13,715 bases of DNA from Pseudomonadota bacterium. Its GTDB lineage: Bacteria; Pseudomonadota; Gammaproteobacteria; Burkholderiales; SG8-39. Below, piece by piece: positions 1 to 10,863 of this stretch (position 1 is its first letter; every line of letters begins with the position of its first letter). Below the pieces are notes generated by a model. The model was not told the DNA's origin. It was given only the letters and a program-made list of their open reading frames with translations, and did no database searches. The stretch spans positions 1 to 13,715 of the forward strand of contig QGUL01000009.1 of the NCBI GenBank assembly GCA_003242425.1, in the 5' to 3' direction. Made by a program: the position numbers and the translations under genes.

Positions 1-1
1 T

Positions 2-2968
2 CCCAACATCGACGAGCCGGTCGTCACCGTCCGCACCACGTACCGCGGCGCCAGCCCCGATATCATCGAGTCGCGTGTCACGCGGCCGCTCGAGGAACAG
101 CTCGCGGGCATCGAAGGCATCGACGTGATGACCTCGATCAGCCGCTCCGAGGAAAGCCAGATCACACTGCGCTTCCGCCTGGAGCGCGATCCCGATGCGG
201 CTGCCGCCGACGTGCGCGACCGCGTCTCGCGCGCGCGGCGTCGTCTGCCGGACGACATCGACGAGCCGATCATCACCAAGGTCGAAGCCGACGCCAACCC
301 CATCATCTGGCTCGCCTTCTCCAGCGACCGCTATTCGGCGATGGAGCTGACGGACTTCGCCAGCCGGCTGGTCAAGCCGCGCCTGCAGACGCTGCCCGGC
401 GCGGCCGATGTGCGCATCGGCGGCGAACGACGCTACGCCATGCGCATCTGGATCGACCGCGGCAAACTGGCAGGCTACGGCCTCACGCCGCAGGACGTGG
501 AGGAGGCGCTCAGACGGCAGAACGTCGAAGTACCCTCGGGCCGCATCGAAAGCGAGATGCGCGAGTTCTCGGTGGTGACGCAGACCGATCTGGTCAAGCC
601 CGAGCAGTTCGAGCAGGTCATCGTCCGCTACGTGCAGGGCTATCCGGTGCGCATCCGCGACGTCGCGCGGGTGGAAATCGCGCCCGAGAACGAACGCACC
701 GTGGTGCGCTATAACGGCAAGCCGGCCGTGGCGCTGGGCGTCATCAAGCAGGCGACCGCCAACCCGCTGGAACTGGCGGAGGCGGTGCGCGAGGAGATGC
801 CTAAGATCCTCGCCGATCTGCCGCCGGGCATCGAGGTCAACGTCGCCAACGACACCACCATCTTCATCGACCGTTCCATCCGCTCGGTCTACCGCACCAT
901 CGGCGAGGCGGTGGTGCTGGTGGTGCTGGTGATCTTCCTCTTCCTCCGCTCGATACGCGCCACGCTCATTCCGCTGGTGACCATTCCCGTGTCGCTGATC
1001 GGCGCCTTCGGGATCATGTACGTGCTCGGCTTCAGCGTGAACACGCTGACGCTGCTCGCGCTGGTGCTCGCCATCGGTCTGGTGGTGGACGACGCCATCG
1101 TCATGCTGGAGAACATCTACCGGCACATCGAGGAGGGCATGCATCCTTTCAAGGCGGCGCTGGTCGGCTCGAAGGAGATCGGTTTCGCCGTGGTCGCGAT
1201 GACGCTCACGCTGGCGGCGGTGTACGCGCCGGTGGCGTTCATGACCGGGCGCACCGGCAAGCTGTTCATCGAATTCGCGCTCACCCTCGCCTGCGCGGTG
1301 ATCGTCTCGGGCTTCGTCGCGCTCACGCTCTCGCCGATGATGTGCTCGAAGCTGCTGCGCCACGCCGAGAAGCACGGCCGCTTCTACAACTGGGTGGAGA
1401 ACGGGCTCGTCCGCCTGACGGACGCCTACCGCGGGGCGTTGCGGCGCGCGCTCGGCAGGCGCACGGCGGTGCTGCTGATCGCCTTCTGCATTCCCAGCGC
1501 GGCCATCGTGCTGCTCTTCGGCAGCCTCAAGCAGGAGCTCTCGCCGACCGAGGACCGTGGGACGATCGTGGGCAACTTCATCGCGCCCGAGGGCGCGACC
1601 ATCGACTATACCGACCGCTATGCGCGCATGCTGGAGGAGATCTATTCCCAGGCGCCGGCGGTGAACCGCTATTTCGTCATCGCCGGTTCGCCCGAAGTGT
1701 CGCGCGGCCGCTCCTACGTCCGGCTGATCGACTGGGAAGAGCGCGATATCAGCGCGCAGGAGGTCGCCGACTGGCTGAGGCCGCGCATGGCGGCGCTGCC
1801 CGGCGTGATGGCCTTCCCCTCGCTGCCGCCTTCGCTGGGCGCGAGCATCCGTTCCAAACCGGTGGAGATCGTCATCGTCACCTCGGCCGAGTATCCGGAA
1901 CTGGAGCGGGTGGTGGAGCGCATCATGGATCGCGCGGCCCAGAATCCGGGGCTGCAGAACCTGGAGACCGACCTCGTGCTCAACAAGCCCGAGCTGCGGG
2001 TGGACGTGCGGCGGGACCGCGCCGCCGACGCTGGCGTGCCGGTGGAGACCATCGGGCGCACCATGGAGACCATGCTGGGCGGCCGGCAGGTGACGCGCTT
2101 CAAGATGAACGGTGAGCAGTACGACGTGCTGGTGCAGGTGGCGGCGAGCGAACGCAACAATCCGCGCGACATCTCCAACATCTTCGTGCGCGGCGTCAAC
2201 GACGTCATGGTGCCGCTCTCCAGCCTGGTGTCGGTGCAGGAGACGGTGGCGCCGCGCGAGCTCAACCATTTCAACCAGCGCCGATCGGCCACCATCACCG
2301 CCAACCTCGCACCCGGCTATGCGCTCGGCGAGGCGCTCGATTTCCTGGAACAGGTGGCGCGCGAGGAAATGCCCGAGGGCTATGCGCTCGACTACAACGG
2401 CAACTCGCGCGAGTTCAAGGAATCTTCGGGCAGCCTGTGGTTCGCCTTCGGGCTGGCGCTGGTGTTCATCTACTTGGTGCTCTCGGCGCAGTTCGAGAGC
2501 TTCCGCGATCCGTTCATCATCATGTTCACCGTGCCGCTTTCCATGACGGGCGCGCTGCTGGCGCTCAAGCTCTCCGGCGGCACGCTTAACGTCTACAGCC
2601 AGATCGGCCTGGTGACGCTGGTGGGGCTCATCACCAAGCACGGCATCCTGATTGTCGAATTCGCCAATCAGCTGCAGGAGCGGGGCGCCGAATTGCTCGA
2701 CGCGGTCGTGGAAGCCTCGGTGCTGCGCCTGCGGCCCATCCTGATGACCACCGGCGCCATGGTGCTGGGCGCGATCCCCCTCGCGTTTGCCCACGGCGCG
2801 GGCGCGGAAAGCCGCCATCCCATCGGCTGGGTGATCGTGGGCGGCCTGATGCTCGGCACCTTGCTTACCCTGTTCGTCGTCCCGGTGGTATACAGTCTGC
2901 TCGCCCGCCGGCACCGTCCGGCCGAACTGCACGTGACGGACGAGCCGCTGGTCGGCCAGCCTCATTAA
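2..2968 (+). CDS. RND efflux pump inner-membrane (permease) subunit, HAE1 type, 5' partial
   Basis: This is the proton-driven inner-membrane pump of a tripartite efflux complex (AcrB/MexB-like), which exports drugs or other amphiphiles together with a periplasmic adaptor and an outer-membrane channel. The reading frame is open from base 2, so the true start lies left of the window. The first visible residues (PNIDEPVVTVRTTYRGASP) are the conserved stretch just after TM1. Aligning the TM4 Asp-Asp pair (GLVVDDAIVMLEN, codons at 1088-1093) with AcrB D407/D408 suggests about 44 residues are missing, giving roughly 1030 aa in total, normal for the family. A proton-relay lysine is present in LITKHGILIVEF (codon 2636-2638). 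Hydrophobic runs at about 905-1340, 1460-1530 and 2440-2930 match the two TM bundles, and the periplasmic porter/docking loops lie between them. The adaptor gene is probably upstream, outside the window. The substrate cannot be told from sequence. A drug (HAE1) rather than heavy-metal (HME) pump is inferred from the TM4 motif. Confidence 0.95.
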   Translation, partial: PNIDEPVVTVRTTYRGASPDIIESRVTRPLEEQLAGIEGIDVMTSISRSEESQITLRFRLERDPDAAAADVRDRVSRARRRLPDDIDEPIITKVEADANPIIWLAFSSDRYSAMELTDFASRLVKPRLQTLPGAADVRIGGERRYAMRIWIDRGKLAGYGLTPQDVEEALRRQNVEVPSGRIESEMREFSVVTQTDLVKPEQFEQVIVRYVQGYPVRIRDVARVEIAPENERTVVRYNGKPAVALGVIKQATANPLELAEAVREEMPKILADLPPGIEVNVANDTTIFIDRSIRSVYRTIGEAVVLVVLVIFLFLRSIRATLIPLVTIPVSLIGAFGIMYVLGFSVNTLTLLALVLAIGLVVDDAIVMLENIYRHIEEGMHPFKAALVGSKEIGFAVVAMTLTLAAVYAPVAFMTGRTGKLFIEFALTLACAVIVSGFVALTLSPMMCSKLLRHAEKHGRFYNWVENGLVRLTDAYRGALRRALGRRTAVLLIAFCIPSAAIVLLFGSLKQELSPTEDRGTIVGNFIAPEGATIDYTDRYARMLEEIYSQAPAVNRYFVIAGSPEVSRGRSYVRLIDWEERDISAQEVADWLRPRMAALPGVMAFPSLPPSLGASIRSKPVEIVIVTSAEYPELERVVERIMDRAAQNPGLQNLETDLVLNKPELRVDVRRDRAADAGVPVETIGRTMETMLGGRQVTRFKMNGEQYDVLVQVAASERNNPRDISNIFVRGVNDVMVPLSSLVSVQETVAPRELNHFNQRRSATITANLAPGYALGEALDFLEQVAREEMPEGYALDYNGNSREFKESSGSLWFAFGLALVFIYLVLSAQFESFRDPFIIMFTVPLSMTGALLALKLSGGTLNVYSQIGLVTLVGLITKHGILIVEFANQLQERGAELLDAVVEASVLRLRPILMTTGAMVLGAIPLAFAHGAGAESRHPIGWVIVGGLMLGTLLTLFVVPVVYSLLARRHRPAELHVTDEPLVGQPH

Positions 2969-2975
2969 AAGCACA

Positions 2976-3698
2976 ATGCGTCAGATCGTTCTCGATACCG
3001 AAACCACCGGCCTCAACGCCAAACTGGGCGATCGCATCGTCGAACTCGCCTGCGTGGAGCTCGTCAACCGCCGCCTCACCGGCAACAATTTCCATCGCTA
3101 TGTGAACCCGGGACGCCCGGTGGAAGAGGGGGCGTTGAAAGTGCATGGCATTACCGACGAGTTCCTCGCCGATAAGCCGAAATTCGCGGAAATCGCCGAC
3201 GAATTCCTGGAATACGTCCGCGGCGCCGAGCTCATCATCCACAACGCCGCCTTCGACGTCGAGTTTCTCAACATGGAACTGCAGAGCTGCGGCCGCGGTA
3301 CGCTGGCCGACCACGTGGCCTGCGTGATCGACACGCTGGAACACGCGCGCGAACTGCATCCCGGCAAGAAGAACTCCCTCGATGCGCTGTGCGAACGCTA
3401 TGGCGTGGACAATGCGCATCGCACGCTGCACGGCGCCCTGCTCGACGCGGAACTGCTGGCCGAGGTCTATCTGGCCATGACGCGCGGCCAGGGGACGCTC
3501 GGCATGGACCTCGAGGCGCCCGCCGCGGCCGGTCTGGCCGCCGCCGTGCTGCGGCCGCGCCCCCGGCTCGTCGTGCTGCAGGCGAGCGAGGAGGAGGTCG
3601 CCGCGCACATCGCCATCCTGGAAGACATCGCCAAGGAGGCCAAACGCGGCACGGTGTGGCAGTTCGAGCCTGCCGCTTCGGCAGTGAACGCCGCCTGA
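2976..3698 (+). CDS. dnaQ: DNA polymerase III epsilon subunit (3'-5' proofreading exonuclease)
   Basis: This is the proofreading subunit of the replicative polymerase core, a DEDDh exonuclease that removes misincorporated nucleotides and binds the alpha subunit. Visible motifs are ExoI LDTETTGL (D7, E9), ExoII HNAAFDVEFLNMEL (D94) and ExoIII RTLHGALLDAELLAEVYLAMT (H152, D157), with the same spacing as E. coli D12/E14, D103, H162/D167. RRLTGNNFH, VHGI.DEFL.DKP and RGAELIIHNAAFD are near-identical to E. coli epsilon. Q172-GTLGM occupies the place of the clamp-binding motif that follows the exonuclease domain. The C-terminal tail (about 185-240, Ala/Arg-rich, then RGTVWQF) should be the alpha-binding segment. 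The length of 240 aa is typical. The start at 2976 aligns with the E. coli RQIVLDTETTG segment; it lies 7 nt after the RND stop with no clear Shine-Dalgarno, so coupling to the upstream gene is possible. A run of six T at 3712-3717 follows the stop but has no convincing hairpin. Confidence 0.97.
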   Translation: MRQIVLDTETTGLNAKLGDRIVELACVELVNRRLTGNNFHRYVNPGRPVEEGALKVHGITDEFLADKPKFAEIADEFLEYVRGAELIIHNAAFDVEFLNMELQSCGRGTLADHVACVIDTLEHARELHPGKKNSLDALCERYGVDNAHRTLHGALLDAELLAEVYLAMTRGQGTLGMDLEAPAAAGLAAAVLRPRPRLVVLQASEEEVAAHIAILEDIAKEAKRGTVWQFEPAASAVNAA

Positions 3699-3864
3699 AC
3701 GGCCTGTCGGGTTTTTTACGCTCGTTCATATTTCGTGCGCCGATCGAAGGACCGTGCCGTACCGGTCCGCGCGCAAGTTGCGGGGCTGACAGTCGGCCGG
3801 ACGCGATCAACGCGCGCTTTTTGCTACGCCTCGGTGCAGAGCAGGCAAACATCGAGGCACGGCA

Positions 3865-5070
3865 ATGGAACATTCGTCCATCATTCAAGGCGGCCGGGCG
3901 GGCGCCCGCCGCTGGTTGTCACCGTCCAGTCTCGCGCTGGGCGCGGTGATGATGTATTACCTGGACCCCGACAAGGGACGGCGGCGGCGTGCGCTGCTGC
4001 ACGACCAGTTCGTGCATGCCGGCCGCAAGCTCCGCCGCGCACAGGGCGTGGTGGCGCGCGATTTCGCGGGGCGCGCGGCCGGGGTCCGGGCCGCCGCTGC
4101 GCGCTTCATCCGCGGCAGCGCGCCGCCCACGGACGAGGTGTTGCGCGAGCGGGTGCGTGCACAGCTCGGCCGGATCGTGTCGCATCCGCACGCCGTGCGG
4201 GTCGATGTGCAGGACGGCCATGTGGTCCTGAGCGGCACGATTCTGCAGGCCGAAGTGGCGCCCTTGCTGAAGACGGTGTGGCGCGTGCCGGGCGTGCGGT
4301 CGGTCGAGGACCGTCTCGACCAGTACCCTGAGCCGGGCAATATCCCCGCGCTGCAGGGCGGCGTCGAACGGCCGGGGCACCGCTTCGAGCTGCTTCAGGA
4401 CAACTGGTCGCCTGCGGCGCGTGTCGTAACGGGCGGAGTGGGCGCCGGGCTGCTGGCCTACGGCCTGCGCGCGCGGCATCCTGCCGCGTTCCTGTTCGGG
4501 CTGCTCGGCTCGGCGTTGCTCGTCCGGGCGGCCGCAAACCGCGACCTGCGCTGCGTGGTCGGGCTGGACGAACGCCACGATGCGGTGGAAGTGCAGAAGA
4601 CCATCCACATCGACGCGCCGGTCCCGGAGGTTTACGCCTTCTGGACCGACATCGGGAATTTTCCGCGCTTCATGTCGCACGTGCGCGAGGTGACGCGGCT
4701 GGACGAGGAACGGACGCGCTGGGTCGTCTCAGGGCCGGCCGGGGTACCGGTGGAATGGATCGCGCGGGTGACGCGCCGGGTGCCGGAGCAGTTGATCGAA
4801 TGGTGCGCCGACGAGGGCTCGACCGTCCGTCATCGCGGCGTGGTGCGCTTCGATCCGGAAGGGCAGGGCACGCGCGTGCAGGTGCGGCTGCGCTACACCC
4901 CGCCGGCGGGGCTCATCGGTCATGTCGTGGCGACGCTTTTGGGCGCCGATCCCAAACACGAGGTGGACGCCGATTTCCTACGCATGAAGACCATGATCGA
5001 AACCGGCCGCACGTCCCATGATGCGGTGCAGCGCGGCGCGCCGCCCGCGACGCAGGCGGCGAACACCTGA
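3865..5070 (+). CDS. BON domain / membrane segment / SRPBCC (cyclase-dehydrase-like) protein
   Basis: A 401-aa protein with no assigned function. Domains in order: a short hydrophobic N-terminal patch (about 19-33, SPSSLALGAVMMYYLDP) followed by a very basic stretch (37-80); a BON domain (about 89-154, with VDVQDGHVVLSGTI and VPGVRSVEDRL typical of OsmY-type lipid-associating modules); a hydrophobic Gly/Ala/Leu segment (about 186-223) resembling DUF2892, probably one hairpin of two membrane helices; and an SRPBCC/START-like domain (about 242-382, IHIDAPVPEVYAFWTDIGNFPRFMSHVREV) of the polyketide cyclase/dehydrase type, which usually holds a hydrophobic ligand. BON plus SRPBCC on one membrane-anchored chain suggests an envelope-stress or lipid-handling role, which is inference. 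The start is supported by GAGG at 3853-3856, 8 nt upstream of the ATG. It appears monocistronic: 166 nt separate it from dnaQ and 157 nt from pyrG. The domain calls are firm; the biological role is not. Confidence 0.88.
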   Translation: MEHSSIIQGGRAGARRWLSPSSLALGAVMMYYLDPDKGRRRRALLHDQFVHAGRKLRRAQGVVARDFAGRAAGVRAAAARFIRGSAPPTDEVLRERVRAQLGRIVSHPHAVRVDVQDGHVVLSGTILQAEVAPLLKTVWRVPGVRSVEDRLDQYPEPGNIPALQGGVERPGHRFELLQDNWSPAARVVTGGVGAGLLAYGLRARHPAAFLFGLLGSALLVRAAANRDLRCVVGLDERHDAVEVQKTIHIDAPVPEVYAFWTDIGNFPRFMSHVREVTRLDEERTRWVVSGPAGVPVEWIARVTRRVPEQLIEWCADEGSTVRHRGVVRFDPEGQGTRVQVRLRYTPPAGLIGHVVATLLGADPKHEVDADFLRMKTMIETGRTSHDAVQRGAPPATQAANT

Positions 5071-5172
5071 GACGGCGGAAGCCGGCGCGGAACGCTTCGG
5101 CGTCTTCTCCATCGGCCGGCATCGCCGCTTTGCTGCGGTGCGTGCACGGGCGGCGAGGCCGCCGGCGCAAAA

Positions 5173-6886
<1,714 letters not shown>

Positions 6887-6898
6887 AAATCTTTGGCG

Positions 6899-6923
6899 GC
6901 GAAGCGCGGGCAACGCGCTTCGC
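6899..6923 (+). promoter_or_regulatory. Perfect 10-bp hairpin abutting the kdsA ribosome binding site, inside a 19-codon overlapping frame
   Basis: GCGAAGCGCG (6899-6908) and CGCGCTTCGC (6914-6923) are perfect inverted repeats with a 5-nt loop GGCAA. The Shine-Dalgarno GGAGG (6924-6928) follows with no gap. No T-tract follows, so it is not an intrinsic terminator. The hairpin lies within a tiny frame (6883-6942, 19 codons, [19 protein letters not shown]) whose ATG overlaps the pyrG stop (ATGA) and whose stop overlaps the kdsA GTG start (GTGA). Translation of that frame would unfold the stem and could couple kdsA translation to pyrG. The structure is seen; the regulatory role is inferred. Confidence 0.5.
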
Positions 6924-6938
6924 GGAGGTGATACGGCC

Positions 6939-7787
6939 GTGAAACTGTGCGGATTCGAAGTGGGGCTGGACAAGCCGATCTTCCTGATCGCCGGCCCCTG
7001 CGTGGTGGAGTCGCGCGACCTGGCGCACGAGACGGCCGGGCGGCTGAAGGAGATCGCCGCGGCCGTCGGCGTCCCGTTCATTTACAAGTCGTCCTACGAC
7101 AAGGCCAACCGCAGCTCGGGCAAATCCTTCCGCGGGCCGGGCATGGAGAAGGGGCTGGAGATCCTGGCCGACGTGCGCAAGAAGATCGGCGTGCCGGTGA
7201 TCACCGACGTCCATACCGAGGCGGAAGTCCCGGCCGTGGCCGAGGTGGTGGATGTGCTGCAGACGCCGGCTTTCCTTTGCCGGCAGACCGACTTCATCCG
7301 CGCCGTTGCGCGTACCGGCAAACCGGTGAACATCAAGAAGGGCCAGTTCCTCGCGCCCGGCGACATGAAGAACGTGGTCGACAAGGCGCGCGAGGCGGCC
7401 GCCGAGGTGGGCGCGCAGGACACCATCATGGTGTGCGAGCGCGGCGTGTGCTTCGGCTACAACAACCTGGTGTCCGACATGCGCGCGCTGATGATCATGC
7501 GCGAGACCGGCTGCCCGGTGGTGTTCGACGCCACGCACTCGGTGCAACTGCCGGGCGGGAAGGGCACCGCGAGCGGTGGCCAGCGCGAATTCGTGCCGGT
7601 GCTGGCGCGTGCCGCCGTGGCCTCGGGCATCGCCGGGCTGTTCATGGAGACGCATCCCGATCCGGACCGTGCGCTCTCCGACGGGCCCAACGCCTGGCCG
7701 CTCGGCCTGATGCAGCCGCTCCTGGAGACCTTGAAGGCCCTGGACGAACTGGTGAAGGCGCACGGGTTCGCGGAAGAAAAGCTGTAA
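6939..7787 (+). CDS. kdsA: 3-deoxy-D-manno-octulosonate 8-phosphate synthase (metal-dependent class)
   Basis: Cytosolic enzyme condensing phosphoenolpyruvate with D-arabinose 5-phosphate to Kdo-8-phosphate, the precursor of the Kdo sugar linking lipid A to the LPS core. Conserved blocks are [10 protein letters not shown] (17-26), [12 protein letters not shown] (49-60), [13 protein letters not shown] (64-76), [33 protein letters not shown] (197-207) and [20 protein letters not shown] (236-255). All four ligands of the metal-dependent (class II) enzymes are present: C21, H200, E237 and D248, with H-to-E and E-to-D spacings of 37 and 11 as in Aquifex aeolicus. The metal-independent E. coli type has Asn at the Cys position. 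The GTG start at 6939 is chosen for the GGAGG at 6924-6928 (10 nt upstream) and because 282 aa matches the family; an upstream in-frame extension exists but reads through the pyrG end without homology. It lies between pyrG and eno in one operon. Confidence 0.97.
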   Translation: MKLCGFEVGLDKPIFLIAGPCVVESRDLAHETAGRLKEIAAAVGVPFIYKSSYDKANRSSGKSFRGPGMEKGLEILADVRKKIGVPVITDVHTEAEVPAVAEVVDVLQTPAFLCRQTDFIRAVARTGKPVNIKKGQFLAPGDMKNVVDKAREAAAEVGAQDTIMVCERGVCFGYNNLVSDMRALMIMRETGCPVVFDATHSVQLPGGKGTASGGQREFVPVLARAAVASGIAGLFMETHPDPDRALSDGPNAWPLGLMQPLLETLKALDELVKAHGFAEEKL

Positions 7788-7809
7788 AGTTCGATCATTA
7801 AAAAACACT

Positions 7810-7838
7810 GGGTGCAGGCGGAGAGTTTTGCTGCGCCC
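7810..7838 (+). other. Hairpin in the eno leader
   Basis: GGGTGCAG (7810-7817) can pair with CTGCGCCC (7831-7838) over 8 bp with one G-T wobble and a 13-nt loop, in the 69-nt gap between kdsA and eno. No T-tract follows, so it is not a terminator. It may be a processing or stability element that lets eno be expressed above kdsA. The eno ribosome binding site (AGAGG) lies downstream, outside the stem. Confidence 0.3.
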
Positions 7839-7847
7839 GTCAGATAA

Positions 7848-9140
<1,293 letters not shown>

Positions 9141-9164
9141 GGGAGCGGGCGCGCCGCCTTTGCC

Positions 9165-9464
9165 ATGAAGATCCTGGCCATCATCCTGGGGATACTGATC
9201 GTGCTGATCCAGTATCCCTTGTGGCTGGGCAAGGGCGGCTGGCTCCAGGTCTGGAAGGCCGAACGGCAGGTCGAAGCGCAGAAGCAGTTGAACGACGCCA
9301 TGCAGGCGCGCAACGACAGCCTGGCTGCGGAAGTGGCGGACCTGAAGCAGGGGCTCGAAGCCGTGGAGGAACGCGCGCGCTACGAGCTCGGCTTCGTAAA
9401 GAAGGACGAGGTGTTCTTCCAGATCGTCGAGTCCAAGAAGGATCCCCATGCGCCCGCGCGATGA
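9165..9464 (+). CDS. ftsB: Cell division protein FtsB (septum formation initiator family)
   Basis: Small bitopic inner-membrane protein of the FtsQ-FtsL-FtsB divisome subcomplex. A single N-terminal TM helix (about 3-21, ILAIILGILIVLIQYPLWLG) is followed by a short link (KGGW) and a coiled coil (about 30-72, with AQKQLNDAMQARNDSLAAEV heptads). The conserved EERARYELGFVKKDEVFFQIV segment is close to the E. coli FtsB tail ([21 protein letters not shown]). The length of 99 aa is typical. It starts 24 nt after the eno stop; a purine-rich GAGGGAG (9140-9146) is the nearest ribosome-binding-like sequence but lies 18 nt upstream, so initiation may depend on coupling. It is the last gene before the terminator at 9495. 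Confidence 0.95.
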   Translation: MKILAIILGILIVLIQYPLWLGKGGWLQVWKAERQVEAQKQLNDAMQARNDSLAAEVADLKQGLEAVEERARYELGFVKKDEVFFQIVESKKDPHAPAR

Positions 9465-9494
9465 AGCGCGCCGCGAAACCCAGCATCCAACTCG

Positions 9495-9518
9495 AAGCCC
9501 GCGATAGCGGGCTTTCTT
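9495..9518 (+). terminator. Intrinsic terminator after ftsB
   Basis: AAGCCCGC (9495-9502) and GCGGGCTT (9507-9514) form an 8-bp perfect stem with loop GATA, running into the T-rich TTTCTT (9513-9518). It closes the pyrG-kdsA-eno-ftsB transcript. Its end is only 4 nt from the ATG of the next gene (9523), so that gene's leader and ribosome binding site fall inside the terminator. Confidence 0.8.
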
Positions 9519-9522
9519 GCAC

Positions 9523-10863
9523 ATGAATCTCCATCGACTCCTTCGTCAACGTGAAGCAGCGGGCCGGCCGCTGCGCATCGCCCTCATCGGCGCCGGCAAG
9601 TTCGGCGCGATGTATCTTTCCCAGGCGCGCACCACGCCCGGCATGCATATCGCCGCCGTGGTGGATCTGCAGCCCGCGCGTGCGCACGACGCGCTCACGC
9701 GCACCGGCTGGGAAGCGGCGCGCATCGGCGCGCCGTCCGTTGAACAGGCCGTGAAGTCGCGCACGGTGCACATCACCGACGACGCGCCGGCCGTCATCGC
9801 CTCGCCGCACATCGACATCGTCATCGATGCCACGGGCAGTCCCGCCGCCGGCATCAGGCACGTGCTGGCCTGCTGCGAACACGGCAAGCACATCGTCATG
9901 GTGAACGTCGAAGCCGATGCGCTCGCCGGGCCGCTGCTCGCGCGCTACGCCGAACGCGCGGGCATCGTCTATTCGCTCGCCTACGGCGATCAGCCGGCCC
10001 TGATCTGCGAAATGGTGGATTGGGCGCGCACCGCCGGACTCGAAGTGGTGGCGGCGGGCAAGGGCACGAAATACCTGCCGGAATATCACGCCTCGACACC
10101 CGACACCGTGTGGCCCTATTACGGCTTCACGCCCGAAATGGTGGCGCAGGGCGACTTTAACGCGCAGATGTTCAACAGCTTCCTCGACGGCACCAAGTCG
10201 GCGATCGAAATGGCGGCGGTGGCGAACGCGACCGGATTGCGGCCCGCGCCCCACGGCCTGGAGTTTCCGCCCTGCGGCGTGGACGATCTGCCCAAAGTGC
10301 TGCGTCCGCGTGAAGTCGGCGGCACGCTGCATCACAGCGGCCAGGTGGAAGTGGTGTCGAGCCTCAACCGCGACGGCTCGCCGGTGTTCCGCGATCTGCG
10401 CTGGGGCGTGTACGTGGTGTTCGAAGGCGGCACCGAGTACGTGCGCAAGTGCTTCAGGGAATACGGGCTCGTCACCGACGACAGCGGCCGTTACTCCGCG
10501 ATGTACAAGCCCTATCACCTCATCGGACTAGAGTTGGGGATTACGGTGGCCTCGGTCGGCGTACGCAACGAGCCGACGGGTGCGCCGCAGGACTGGCTCG
10601 GCGACGTGGTCGCCACCGCGAAGCGCGATCTGCAGGCGGGCGAGACGCTCGACGGCGAAGGCGGCTACACCGTATACGGCAAACTCATGCCGGCCGAGGA
10701 CTCGCTGCGTCTCGGCGGATTGCCGCTCGGACTCGCCCACGGCGTGAAGCTCGTCAAGCCGGTGAAGGCGGGCGAGCCGGTGCGCTGGGAAGACGTGGCG
10801 ATCGATCCCAACGACCCGGCGGCGCGCTTCCGCCGCGAAATGGAAGCCGCGTTCAAGCGCTGA
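9523..10863 (+). CDS. NAD(P)-binding oxidoreductase with C-terminal SAF domain, homoserine-dehydrogenase-like / DXR-like (DRL) family
   Basis: A 446-aa protein. An N-terminal Rossmann fold carries LRIALIGAGKFGAMYL (17-32; G23, G25 and G28 form the dinucleotide motif) and an acidic residue at the end of strand 2 (VVDLQPAR, D48), which favours NAD over NADP. Further family blocks are IDIVIDATGSPAAGIRHV, GKHIVMVNVEADALAGPLLA, YSLAYGDQPALICEMVDWAR, VVAAGKGTKYLPEYHAS, QMFNSFLDGTKSAIEMAAVAN and FPPCGVDDLP. The C-terminus (about 368-427, RDLQAGETLDGEGGYTVYG to VKAGEPVRWEDVAI) is a SAF/antifreeze-like module. From memory this architecture matches the DRL proteins, one of which (Brucella) replaces DXP reductoisomerase in the MEP isoprenoid pathway; the family also has members of unknown or other function, so the reaction here is not assigned. 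The ATG at 9523 is preferred over the in-frame TTG at 9517 because MNLHRLLRQREAAGRPLRIAL resembles the family N-terminus. No Shine-Dalgarno is present. Confidence 0.8.
   Translation: MNLHRLLRQREAAGRPLRIALIGAGKFGAMYLSQARTTPGMHIAAVVDLQPARAHDALTRTGWEAARIGAPSVEQAVKSRTVHITDDAPAVIASPHIDIVIDATGSPAAGIRHVLACCEHGKHIVMVNVEADALAGPLLARYAERAGIVYSLAYGDQPALICEMVDWARTAGLEVVAAGKGTKYLPEYHASTPDTVWPYYGFTPEMVAQGDFNAQMFNSFLDGTKSAIEMAAVANATGLRPAPHGLEFPPCGVDDLPKVLRPREVGGTLHHSGQVEVVSSLNRDGSPVFRDLRWGVYVVFEGGTEYVRKCFREYGLVTDDSGRYSAMYKPYHLIGLELGITVASVGVRNEPTGAPQDWLGDVVATAKRDLQAGETLDGEGGYTVYGKLMPAEDSLRLGGLPLGLAHGVKLVKPVKAGEPVRWEDVAIDPNDPAARFRREMEAAFKR

Noticed and set aside
3690..3717. Terminator after dnaQ (GCCG/CGGC with T6 at 3712-3717)
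   Set aside because: The stem is only 4 bp and sits 8 nt away from the T-run. No stronger alternative stem abuts the Ts.
5149..5163. Hairpin GGCGGC-GAG-GCCGCC upstream of the pyrG promoter
   Set aside because: A three-base loop and no T-tract; GC-rich DNA produces such inverted repeats by chance. Not enough to call a terminator for the BON/SRPBCC gene.
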